Shown piece by piece: positions 23,601 to 34,898 of a stretch of DNA of 64,000 nucleotides. The notes beneath the pieces are model-generated. The model made no database searches. It saw only the letters and a program-made list of their open reading frames with translations, and had not been told where the DNA came from. Every line of letters starts with the position of its first letter. Within the stretch, counting starts at the first letter, position 1. Source of the stretch: Anaeramoeba flamelloides (taxonomy: Eukaryota; Metamonada; Anaeramoebidae); the NCBI GenBank assembly GCA_027625915.1, contig JANTQA010000012.1:10874501-10938500 (forward strand). The letters run 5' to 3'. The position numbers and the translations under genes were made by a program.

Positions 23601-26600
23601 GGAACCAAAATACTAGTTCAATGAAAACTAAAAAAAAAAAAAAAGTGCTTGATAATTTGGTGAACATTTGGAAAAGGGATAAATTCCATTTCTTTATAAA
23701 AAAAAAATCTATTTACAAACATTTTTTTTCTCTTTTCGAAAAACAATCAAATTTTAAAAAAAATAAATTTTATTTGTTCTCTTTTTTTAAAGAAAAAAGA
23801 GAAAAGAGACCATTTATAATGGATTTCGAAAGGAGAAAAAAAAATAAATTACAAATTTTTAAGAAAAAAAAAAAAAAAACATTTTTTTTTTACTATGTCA
23901 AGCTAAGATATTTAAGAGTAATGTTCAAAATCATTCATTGTTAAGAACGCCAGGTGCATGAAGGTTTTTAAGTTTGATTATCTCCGAGAATTGGCTAACA
24001 AACGGAAAATAAAAGAGGAAATAGATCTCATTGAAATGATGGACGATCTAGTTTGTATCTGTAAAATTCAAACCAAGTTTTGTTTCCAATGCTGAAAATG
24101 TAAAATTTAATTTGAATGTTTTCACTAAATACATTGGGAGAGAATGAGATCTTTTGAATAAGTAAGTTATTCAAAGTACCATTAAAAAATAGCAAATTAG
24201 TTGTTTTTTGGTTTTATTTGCTTGTCTTGTTTCTTGTTTCGACAAGTTAGATCCTGAGTTCCAAAAATAAATAGCGGCTCATATTGTTTCATTAGTTCAA
24301 CAATCACTTTTTATAATTCTTCATTTTGGATCCCCTTCCAGACTCAAAATAATGATATTGTTCGAAGTGATAAGATGATATCAATCCTCGTTCTTCGTCC
24401 TCCCCAATATCATCTTCTATCACTTCGAATAATTTCATTTTTTTCGTTCTTCCAGACCAAACTCAGATTATAACAAGAAGATTGTTTCCAAATCAAAACA
24501 ATAAACACAGATATAAGCTATTTCCAAAAAAACAACAGGGAAAATTTATTTTGAAATTTATTTATTTAACCCAATTATAATATAACTATTAAAATATCCA
24601 AAATTGTTATTTATCATTTAATCGATTCTTAATAATAATTCAATTTGTTTGTGGGGGTGGTATTACATATATTAAAAGTCATTCAAAGAAAATCATAATT
24701 ACACTCCTAATTTCTCAGTATTGAAATATTTTTTTCTCATTATTTGTAAATTTCTTAACTGTTTTTATTTTTCTTATTTCTTTTTTTTTTTGTTTTCTTA
24801 AAAAAACAAATCTCCTGATGACAAAAGTCTTTTAATATTTGATTATGGGAACCACTCTTTGTCGCTCTAACTATTTAAATTTAAAATACCTTGTAGTGCT
24901 TTTTTTTCATTAAATATATTTGTTGATGGAAGTATCTTTTCAGAAGAAAAAAACAAATTTTAAATAGCTAAAGTTAATTCCAAGGAAAATTAAACCCCAA
25001 AATGAACACCAGATAAATTACAAAACTGATCGTTCTTCAAAACAAAATTTTTCATGTTTTCAATATTTGAATAATTTAAAAACATTTTGGTTGATTTTTT
25101 CATTTTCACTTAATTGTAAAAACAATATTTTGATAAAAAAAAAAATCCAATATTTTTGCAATTTACTTTTTTTTTTTTTTTGAGAAAAAAATAAAGAAAA
25201 AACCATTTATTAAGGGATGTGTGTATAACCAAGGACAAGTCTAAGATTAAAGTAAGTTGTTATTAGGTGTTAAAAACATTAAAGATCGTTGGTTCAAATG
25301 TCTCTAAAAAATCGATTATTAGTACTATTTGTTGATCCTCATCAATTAAAAATGATCCTTTTATTAGTAAAAACCCCGAGAATTTCAGAAAAAAATCTCC
25401 ACTTTGTCACAAATTTGAAGGTTGAGTCATCAATTTTCAGACTCCAAAGTTGCAAAATATCTTTCTTAAATTTGTCGTAAAATATAGATTAGTTGCTAAA
25501 AAAATTAAATAATTAACGAATAGATTTTTTTGACAAATTATTTCTGAAATCTTGCAAATATATTGATGTTAAAAGTAGCCTAATAAAAAAGAAACAAAAC
25601 TAATCAGTCTTTGGGTTTTTATGTTGATGATTATTGAGTTAATCTTTGAAATTATAAAATTATAGAAAATAGTTACTTTTGGAAGTTCTAGATATGAATT
25701 ATTAAATTCTGGAATACTATTAAGTTGGAGTTTCTATTTTTAGATTTGGAAAAGGAATTAAAAAAAAAATTCCAAAACGAAAATTTTTAATAGTGATCCT
25801 TATTAAAAAATGTAAATAATTTATTTTGCAATAACATTTATAAAAGATTTTTTAGAGTCGTGTGAATAATGCAGTATTAATATCATTTACACCCAAATTC
25901 GACATACTTTAATTATAAACGAATCTATGGTGACACTAATCCCTTAAGTTTAAGAAATATGAAAAATTACATTAAAAAAATTGCTAAATTGAACAAAATA
26001 ATTACCACTTTAAAATCATTATAATCTTATCAAATAATCTCCATTTAGGAACTTTGACTTCATAAAATTTTTTTGGGTAAATTTTTTTTTTGAAAATTGA
26101 AGATAAACTTCGCGTAATAAGCATTTATTCTTGTTTTAATTGCCCAATTTTGAAAATGAAAGAAAAGTATCAATATTAAAATATAATTTTTTCAAATCAC
26201 TAAAAGTCCTTGTTATATTACTGAAATACAACAAAATTTCAAACCTGTTGATAATTAGGAAACGTAAATAAATATTAGTTTTTAAATCAAATAATTGCAT
26301 TTGTGTAATTATTGTTTGTTATCCGTCCTTTAACATGTTTACTAGGAGAATATTTGAAAAAAAATGCAATTTTAGTTTTTGTGATTTCTGAGATGAAATG
26401 CCAATTCCTTAGAATTTTTATTTTCTCTGATTAATCATGATATCATTTATAATAATTTCAATAGACGGGTGTTTTTGCTATTTTCTATTTGTTCTTTGAT
26501 TGTTCCTATTTTTTAATTAATAGTCTTCAATTGTTGTAAATAAATATTTATTACTAATTTTTTTGACAACAACAAAAAGCAAATTCAAAAATCATAATAA

Positions 26601-28377
26601 ATTTTTTATAAAAAAAAAAACAGTAAAAATTATTAACAATTCCAAAGCATAACATTTGAATAAAATTGAAATGAAATAATATATTCATATCTATATATTC
26701 TTTTACATTAATAATTTAATCCTTATTTTTTTTTTGTTGTATTTCTATTTATTTAAATATTACTTTTTTTTTTTTCATAAATATATTTTTTTTATAATAA
26801 ACTAAAAAAACACTCTCAATAGTATAATAAGCAAATTATGAAAAAAATAGAAAGCGTATTACAAAAAAAAAAAATCAGTATTACAGAAATAAAACAAATT
26901 TTAATGTACAGGCCATTTTATGATGAATTTAAAAGATTATTTGATAAAAAAAAATCAATGAGAAAATATAGAAAAATTTTAATAAATTCGATTAACTCTA
27001 ATAATTTTAATGAATTTGTTTCAATATATGAAGAAACAATCGATCAATTAATTCATACCAACCTATCGTTTTATGTGACAAAAATTATTCATTCAAAAAA
27101 AGCAGTAAAAATAATACAAAAATGTATTGAAAAAAAAAATCTTAAATGCTTATATTATATTGCTTATTCATTACAATATTTTAATGTAATACCAATTTCT
27201 ATTTTCCCAGTATTCGATGAAATGAAATATATTATTAATCAGGTAAGTTTTGATATATTCTTTTGTTTATTATTTTTTTCAAAATTAATTGAGATAATTT
27301 ATTTTTTAAAAACAATTAGCAACTATTTTTACTTTAGAACAAGTTTAAAATGAAGATAATTTTGATAAATTGAACAAATGTACAACCTCTAATTTGAAAA
27401 AAAAAAAATTCCTTTTGATAATTTTGATTTTTTACAAATATTTTATCAGAAAAATAGATTTATTGGACATGTATTTGATTTTATAATTATTTATTTTCGA
27501 TCAATTTGTAAAAACTCAAAAAAATTTTGAATTCTGATTTCATTTTTGATCACCATATTTTCTTTATCTTTGAGTTGAATTTTTTGAAAACGTAGTATTT
27601 GATATCGATAGTGCAAGCCTTTTACTTTATTTTTTGAAACAATATACTTTGTTAATCTCTTATTTTTGATGAAAATATTTCAAGAAAGGATTTTTTAAAA
27701 AAATTGTCACTAATATTTCAATTTAAAAAAAATAAATAAATAGTAATTGTAGTGGAAAATTTTTTTTAATTAAATCTTTTTCTTTTTACTCCGAAATTCA
27801 AAAAAAGGGTAAAACATTTTTTCATTCAATTTCATTTTTTGATAAATCTGAAAACTCTATTTTCAAAACATTTTGTATCAAAGAACATTTCAAAAATAAA
27901 TTTTTTTTACAATGTGTATTTGCATTTAAACCAATAAAATTCTTTATTCAAAATGAGTTAAAAAAATTGAAATATGGCAATTGAACTTAAAACTTGAAAA
28001 TATTTTTAAAAGTTCATCGGTATATTAAACAATTATAAGATAAGAATGAAAAGCAATAAGTTTGATATACCTTAATTGAAAAATAATAATAATAAGATTA
28101 TTTCGGAGAAGATGACGTTTCTTGCTTGGATATAATATTGCTATGTATTTTTTAAAAAATTACACATACTCTCATTACTGTTTTATTGATCTGCTCTTTG
28201 ATTTATTATAAGGATCTAAACTCTTTTTCAGTCAAAGGGGCCCAGTTTTATTGAAGAAATGGAAGACATTCTATGAGTTTAATTCATTACTCTTATCAAA
28301 CTAAAATTTTCAATTTTTAGATCAAAATCATTTTTTCTCATTTTGTAAAATTTTGTTTTTTTGTTTTTTGCTTTTTG

Positions 28378-28427
<50 letters not shown>

Positions 28428-31400
28428 TTAACTTTGAAAAAAAAAATGTTTGAAAAACGAAATAAACATTAAGAAAAGTTAAGCTTTGTATGTTCTTTTA
28501 AAATTCATACATTTACAAGTAAAAAATCTTATTATCAACGATTTTAATTTCCTAAAGAAATTGATAATTTTGCACGAGACGTTCCAATGAATGGGGCCCA
28601 AAAAATTTTTTAACATTTTTTTTTTTTTGAAATTTATGGTTTGCTCAGGGTTTTCTTTTATAATTATGGACTCTTATAAGAAGTTTATTATTTCTCGTAT
28701 TTCTAAACAATCTAAGTTTGGTTGATTCTTAAAAATATAGTGACTTTTTCATTTTTGGCTGGGCCCCTTTGAGTGAAATGGAGTTTATAATAGTGAATTT
28801 CTAGTGTGAAAAACTAAATGATAAAAATTATATTAAATAAAAAAAAAAATATTTAAAAAATTACAAGATTCCACCCTAGTCTTGTTTTATTTTTTTCACA
28901 AATTAGATAATTAATATTAATTTTTCTTCAAACTTTCAATATTATGACACTCAAAAAAAAAAAAAAAAAAAAAAATTCAATAAAGTTGATACAATTTAAA
29001 ATTAGCAAGAAAAAATTGTAAATTTCTTTTCTTAACTAAATAAAATTTCAAAAAAAAAATGAAAAACAAGAACTATTCATTGGAAAATAGTATTAAATAT
29101 TTTTTCGAATTTTGCTTTTCTTTATTTAATTAAAGAAAGAATTCATTTAATATACTTTAATGAAGATCGTCATGCATCTTTGTCAAATGCTAACATGGTG
29201 TAAATTTTGCGATAAAACAATAAAGTCTATCAATTGTCAATCTTATATTAATGATTGAATTTTTTTTCCCTAAATTTGCCTAAAATACTCAAATTTGAAA
29301 TTTTGTTTTTTTTATATATTTAGGATTCTTTTCTAAATTTTCATGGTTTTATAAATTTTAATTTGTTAATTATTTATTTTTTTTTTTCTCTTTTTCTGTT
29401 AAAACACAGATTTTCATTTCTTCATAATAACTTAACATTATTTTACACTTCTTAAGAAAACTGATACATCCAACAAAATGTAAAAAAAAAAAAAAAAGTT
29501 AGTTAATTGGATTTATTGTTAAGGATTTAGAGTTAAAAAAAAAAACACTTTGACTGTTAAAGAGAGAGTTTTGAGGTGATTAAATCGGTAACTTTTAATT
29601 CAAAGGGTGAATAAAAATCCGACATTAGATGCATTTTTAACTTGATTGGGTTTTCTAAAATAAGGTTGAAATAAAGATCTATTAAAAAAAAAAAAATGAA
29701 GAATATATAAAAAATAACGAAAAAATGAAAAATAAAAAAGTTAAAATTAGATAAGAAAAATGTTTTGAATTTATTGGAATTGAAATAAATTTGTGTGTCT
29801 ATATGATCCTGAACTAGAGATCATTTAGATTTGATCTTTTTTCCTTATAGCATGTTGAGTCATATTGGCCAGAAAATATTCTAGATTAAGGTCATAATTT
29901 TCCTTTATGTTCATTTTCCTCAGCAATTCATCAGTATCTTCATTAACAACAATCTTAAAATATTTGATTTTTTTGAGGTATTTTTCAATTGTTTTCTGGT
30001 ATTTTTTTGTATTTCGTTTACATCACCATATGAAGCGATCAATATCATCAATTTTTTTTTCATCAACATGGACATAGTTTAGAATCTACTCCCTTTCTTC
30101 TCGGGTTGTATCTGTTTTCTATTTAAACCATTTGGAAAGACTTTGTTTTGAATAAAGCTGCTGATGGTTTCATGTTTATGTATGGTTATTTTTTTCCCAA
30201 GGTTGTCTAGGAAATTGGATAATTTTAACATATCTTTTTAGTTTCCAGTTTTTCTTCTTGTTGTTGTGAGTATTCTACTTTTTCTTTTATGAATTTAATG
30301 TGAGTCTCATGGATTTTTTTTTTGATTTCTTCTTTTCTCAATATTTTCACAGTCAATATTTTTTATTTCGTCAATTTTTAAATATTTAGTTAGTTGGTTT
30401 AAGCCGAGGTATTTTAGTTTTTTGATGAAATTCGCATTTCTTCTTAGAATAATATGTAGAATATGGTACCAGTTTTAGTTTCATATTTGAGAATGTATAT
30501 GAAGCTGCTTATTTGAACTTTTATTATTTTTTTGTAAGTGTTTTTTATTAATCGATGTGTCTCTTTTTTTTTTTGATGCCTATATATATATTATTGGGTT
30601 GGATTAAACAAATCCTATAGTATTTGTGGTAAAATGACACCTTTAAAAAGTTGGATTCAGAAAGCATTTGATAAACTTTTGATTGCATATATATATATAA
30701 ATATCTGAAAAAATTATTTTTGGCTTTTTCTAGATTTTTTTTTATATGTTTTTTCTTGTTGATGCATATGTCTAGATATTTGATCTTTTTTAATTTTGTT
30801 GATTTTTCTCTTTTATCGCCATTTACCTTTTGTCCATATTTAGTGATAATTGAATAAATATTTGCTTAACGTTGTTCTGTTATTTTTTGTTTTGATTATC
30901 CTTTCATTATTGAAATCATGGTCATCAGCATACAGTATTGAATGTGGCTTTATTTTTTTTGCAATATAAAATGACTTATATATGTAAAGATTATAAGGGA
31001 TCAAGTTCTCCCTGATAAACTTCTGCTCCGTCGCCATCATAATATTGTTTTAAAAACTTCCTTGAAGGCTGATAAAAAAAAATCAAAAAATTGAAATTGA
31101 AGTCAAAATTTTTGTACATTTTTTTAAATTTTTCAATTTGTTGCATTAATAAAAACCAATTAATTATTTAAAAAAAAAAAACAAAAATCAGATAACCAAT
31201 ATTTAATTATAATAAAAAATAACAAACTTGCAAAAATTTTTTCATAAAAAACAATTATTTAATAATAACAAAAACTAAATCAAAATAAATAAAAAAAAAC
31301 AATATATATATATCTATAAAAAAAAAAAAAAAAAATTAATAGATTTTTCCAGAATTTAAAGCTTATGACAAGTTAATTACAAATTTAAATTTACATTATT

Positions 31401-33262
31401 ATTTACAAGTGATTTTAATTGAATATAGTGATGATATTAATAAAAGTAATGATAGTTTGCAAATTTTGATCAGGGGCCAATTAAATGAAATCTCAAATAA
31501 AATCATCACTCTGTTAAAGAAAGAACCAAAAATTCTCGACAAAATAATTTTTAAAGGGATTGCGTTAAGATCTTCAAAAGTTTCCATTTATTTTCTATTT
31601 TTATTAATAAGAATATTTAATATTAATCCAGAAATCATTTTGCCAGATTCAATTGATGAGCTTGCCATTATTGATCAATTTGAATTATTAGGGTTATCAA
31701 AATTCATTCATTCGCAATGTGCAGCAAAATTAATTTTACAATTGTTTAAAAAAGAAGAATTTATAAAGAAGTTTGCAATGGGGTATTCAATTGATTTTGA
31801 TTTATTGATTGGGCAATTGTTTGCACATTCATCAATGTTAGAATTTGTAGATATCCATCAGAACAATAAAGTATTGCAAAGTGGCATGATGAATGAAATT
31901 AATAGTTATTTAACTAAAGAAAAAATATTTGATGAATATGAATATGAAAATGAAAATGAATCAACCTCCAATAATTTGAAGAATAAAGGGTTGTTAAGGG
32001 AAAAAAATATTTTGAGGCGCCCACCGTCGATTACTATTTTAATAACAAACTATTTCGGTGTTATTTATAAACAGTTACCAAATAATAAAAAGTTAATTGA
32101 TTTATCTGAATCTATAATTTTATCTGAAAAGCTTTATAACGAAATAATTGCAAAATTAAAAAAAAACATTAAAAAGCATTCGCCCAGCCTGGTATTAATC
32201 GCCTCCTTTTTATCTCAAATGGTGAAATGCTTAGTGAAAATGAATTTAATTATTGGCAATCATCAAATTGTCTCTAATAATAAAAAGAAAAGGGATAAAA
32301 AGGAAAGAAATGATGGCCATACAAGTTCGAAATCAATGGGCGGCGGATCTAGTGGATCTGGTAGAAGAAGACGATTTAGAAGCCTGAGCCTAAAAAAGGG
32401 TCAAGTTAAATCGCCAATGATAGATAAGGGGAAAGAAATCAGGGACGATTTACAAAATTTTTTACAAAACGAAGATATAAAGGAAAAATTAAAAAAAAGT
32501 CAAATAGTGATTAAACAAAATAAAATTTTACAAATATTAAATTTAATTAATGATGCGCCAGAAGATGCCTTTGGATTGAAAAGGTTTTTAATCAAGATTT
32601 TAATGTATTTATTACGAGTAAGATCAATTTTTTTAGAAGTCTACCAAAATGGCTTGCTCTTTGAAAATTTAATTAAATTGTGTACCCAAATCAAAGATTT
32701 CAGATTAAATAAAACCTCATGGAAATTGTTTTATCAATTAATTTTGTATCATTCTGAAACAATCCCGTTTTTAATAGAAAACCAACTAATGAAACAATTC
32801 GTTGACTTATTAACAATAAGCTCCGGCATTGGTGTAATTAACCAATTGTATTATCTCAACAAGATCTTTAATATGCCACAAATTGAAAAAAAGAAGTTCC
32901 TTAATGTTGACAGGTATCGATATAAAAGAAGTTATGAGTCACACCCTATAAAGTCATATATCAGGGATTCGAAGGCAATTTCATCATTTTTTGAAAGCAA
33001 CTTGCATTATACCAGATTCATTAGATTGTTTAAACGATACATTATCACATTCGCTGGAGCTCCCTTTTCCAATTTGGCACAAATATATTATACAATAATC
33101 GACCAAAAGTATTGTTCCAAATTGAAAAATGAATTCAAAAGTTCCCAGGAATATAAAGAGGCTCTCAATTGGTTTGCTCAAAATAGAGTTTTTTCAGATC
33201 AAAGCAATGATAAAAATGGTAAAAAAATAAAAAAAAGACAAAAATCGTTATTTAAATTTTAA
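17630..33262 (+). CDS. Large unknown helical protein; five exons with 2-4 kb introns, 5' end unresolved
   Basis: Proposed exons: 17630-17846, 19790-20432, 22268-22564, 26823-27242 and 31343-33262 (stop TAA). Phases match at every junction (2, 0, 0, 0), and the first exon shown begins in phase 1, so at least one more exon lies upstream. Together they give over 1,160 residues. Exon 1 is acidic (NEGEIEEDEENEETEG). Exon 2 has PKPNYYKTFGEYERACRRW, the motif also seen in the 13.2-kb gene. Exon 4 and the 639-codon last exon are leucine/isoleucine-rich and helical with a regular spacing that suggests an armadillo/HEAT-like solenoid. They are interrupted by a basic, glycine/serine-rich segment (GGGSSGSGRRRRFRSLSLKK near 32340-32400). 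No catalytic motif is visible. I do not recognise the family. An ATG at 26838 could instead start a separate gene made of the last two exons, so one or two genes are possible. Confidence 0.5.
18066..18677. mobile_element. TA-flanked inverted-repeat transposon, family B, copy 1
   Basis: TA at 18064-18065 and 18678-18679. Termini are AAACGCCATTTCAAAAATTG on the left and AAACTATTTTTCAAAAATTT on the right (right read on the minus strand), followed by a GTGAYYCAC block. An internal copy of the GTGAGT-AATTTTTGAAATGAGCATTAC segment is present. It is collinear with 54370-54989 and, in reverse, with 40615-41324. No transposase frame. TA duplications fit the Tc1/mariner superfamily. It lies in the first visible intron of the large gene. 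Confidence 0.7.
19016..19399 (+). CDS. Small open frame inside an intron, uncertain
   Basis: A 127-codon frame starts at an ATG (MLNLSLIGLERISADRIIVN) and has a mixed, protein-like composition (lysine- and phenylalanine-rich, few homopolymers), unlike the surrounding intron. It is on the same strand as the large gene and in its first visible intron. I found no donor of suitable phase to make it an exon, so it may be a nested gene, a remnant of a mobile element, or chance. No family recognised. Confidence 0.25.
   Translation: MLNLSLIGLERISADRIIVNKNIFTKKDPKKNSEFPTKNEKEKFLKSYLFFIKGMDKVYDYKISNFIKKNNFLIKIPKTKLNFELIFEEMTLKSIHKKCYFLKMDLLCRNKPFENNNNQLKNLKLYF
24350..24442. repeat. Strong hairpin with ~30-base arms
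   Basis: Left arm at about 24350-24380 (TTGTTCGAAGTGATAAGATG) pairs with right arm at about 24410-24440 (CATCTTCTATCACTTCGAAT) across a C/T-rich loop of about 27 bases. The loop holds CGTTCTTCGTCC, which partly recurs just outside the right arm. It lies in an intron of the large gene. A short MITE or a structured RNA element are both possible. Confidence 0.55.
25214..25943. mobile_element. TTAA-flanked inverted-repeat transposon, family A, copy 2
   Basis: TTAA at 25210-25213 and 25944-25947. Collinear with the copy at 7655-8413: the subterminal AAGTTGTTATTAGG block, the GTTCAAATGTCTCTAAAAAAT block and the right end GGTGACACTAATCCC are all recognisable. It is more diverged at its left tip (GGGATGTGTGTATAACC). 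It lies in the third visible intron (22565-26822) of the large gene. No coding capacity. Confidence 0.7.
28219..28785. mobile_element. TA-flanked inverted-repeat transposon, family C
   Basis: TA at 28217-28218 and 28786-28787. The termini read AAACTCTTTTTCAGTCAAAG on the left and AAACTCCATTTCACTCAAAG on the right (minus strand), each followed by GGGCCCAG. The first bases AAACT are the same as in family B. The interior includes a 44-base T run at about 28379-28422 and another GGGGCCCA block at 28591. Non-coding. It lies in the fourth visible intron of the large gene. Confidence 0.65.
29810..31060 (-). mobile_element. 5'-truncated LINE reverse transcriptase, antisense in an intron
   Basis: On the minus strand the segment runs from the reverse-transcriptase palm to the C terminus. 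PYNLYIYKSFYIAKK and ILYADDHD (the catalytic Y-x-D-D box) lie at 31040-30840. Then come KKIKYLDICINKKKH (palm end) near 30760 and IQLFKGVILPQIL (thumb) near 30650. The C-terminal tail includes CPC and DRFIWWC, a zinc-knuckle-like C-x-C...W-x-C arrangement, and ends ...NMTQHAIRKKDQI near 29840. Frames shift and stops interrupt it several times. Everything 5' of the palm is missing, as is usual for LINEs. It is opposite in direction to the host gene and sits just before its last exon. Confidence 0.75.
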
Positions 33263-34898
33263 AAAACTTTTATTTTTTTTTTTAAATTAATAATAATTGA
33301 TTAATTAATAATAATTGATTAATTAAAAATAATTGATTAAATTATTATTATTATTACTACTACTACTATTATTATTATTATTAATATTTTTATTTTTTTT
33401 TAATTATTTTAATATCTTTAATTATTATTTTGATACAATTAAAACCCTATATTTTTTTTAATATAATTATCTTTATTTCTCGTAATGGGTTAATATATAA
33501 TCTAAAGAATAAACTTTCTTTTTTTAATTTTTACTTTTCTTTTTTTAATGATGGTTTTTTTTTTACTATAATTTCTTAAAATATTACCCTGATTTATTTT
33601 TCAAATATTGATTTTTATGTTCGTTTTCATTTTTTTGAAATTATCAATTTTTCTTATGTTAAACATTCTGAGATAAGTATTACCATCAATTTTTATATTA
33701 ATTTTAACAATTTTGTTTTTTTCGATTTTTTTTTTTAATTTCCATTTCTTACTGTTATTATTCTTTATGAATAATTAGGTAATGCACAAAAAAAAAATGA
33801 AAAATAATTTTATCCTTTTTTTATCAATAGTCCTGAAAGATCCAGCAAATCAACGAAAAAATAATCATGAGTAAAAAAAAACAAAAAAATCATAATTTGA
33901 GATACTCGAGTATATTGAGATTCTGTTTGTTGGAAAATAAAATGGAAAGTATTTGTTTTGTCGGGTTTAAAAGTTTTTATAAAGATCAAATTCTTGACTA
34001 TATTCTTTTAGATTTTAAAACATGTCGTCTGTTAATTGTAAAATAAAAAGATCAAAATTTACAGTCAATTTTCTAAAAAAATTCAAACTACGAATAATAA
34101 AATAAGTCATCAAATCTTAAAGTTAAATTAATAATGTAAGCTGATATTAGGAAATTAAAAATATGAAATGTTATTTGATAATAATAAGCTGTTGTTTCGG
34201 AAAGCTATATGAATATTTTATTTCATTTATTTTGCAATAAATAGGATATAAAATCACCTATTAGAACCGGAACTCTTTTACTTTATTGGATTCGTTGATT
34301 TTTTTTTTGTTCTTTAATTTTTGAATGTATATTTTGATATTGTTATTTGTAATTAAACATGAATTTGGAAAAGTGTGAAAATATTTTTAATTTTACCTCA
34401 AATCTGGTTTACTATTGAAGAATAGAAACTAAAATAACAGGAGAGTTATAATTTATGTTTTATCTTTGAATTAGAAATTTGAGATAAATGATTACTTAAA
34501 AATGAATCGAATAAGTTGTTGAGAAGAAAAGTTGAAAACTGTTGGTAAAAAGATCTTGGAATAATTTATTAACAAGTTTTTATGCTTTTTAAAGTTTACT
34601 TTGTTTTTATTGATTTTAACGATTCTAAAATCATTTTAATTATTTTTTGAAAGTAAGATGAGAAAACCCAAATGCAATAAACAAAGGGCTTTTGACCTTG
34701 TTTCTTGTTTTTTCCTTTTCAATAATTCTAATATTTAGTATTTATGAATGAAAAATTCCATTTTAAAAAAAGAAAAAAAGGCTATTCGAAAAAAACTACA
34801 AACTGTGAGAGAGCAAGAATTATTACACAAGACAATATTTTCCAAATGAAATTAAGATTCATTTTTTTCATTTTTTGTTAATCTCCCAATTCAATAAA
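33263..34898. other. Intergenic stretch with tandem A/T repeats
   Basis: Immediately after the stop of the large gene there is a tandem array (three copies of an ATTAATAATAATTG-like unit, 33285-33345) and a TTA/CTA trinucleotide run (33343-33390). The rest up to the GcvPA start is low complexity, with no open frame or named repeat. It must hold the 3' end of one gene and the promoter of the next. Confidence 0.5.

Noticed and set aside
23537-23944. 135-codon plus-strand frame in an intron of the large gene
   Set aside because: Lysine/phenylalanine-rich with repeated A and T runs, no acceptor or donor of the right phase, and no recognisable motif; more likely an open run in A/T-rich DNA.
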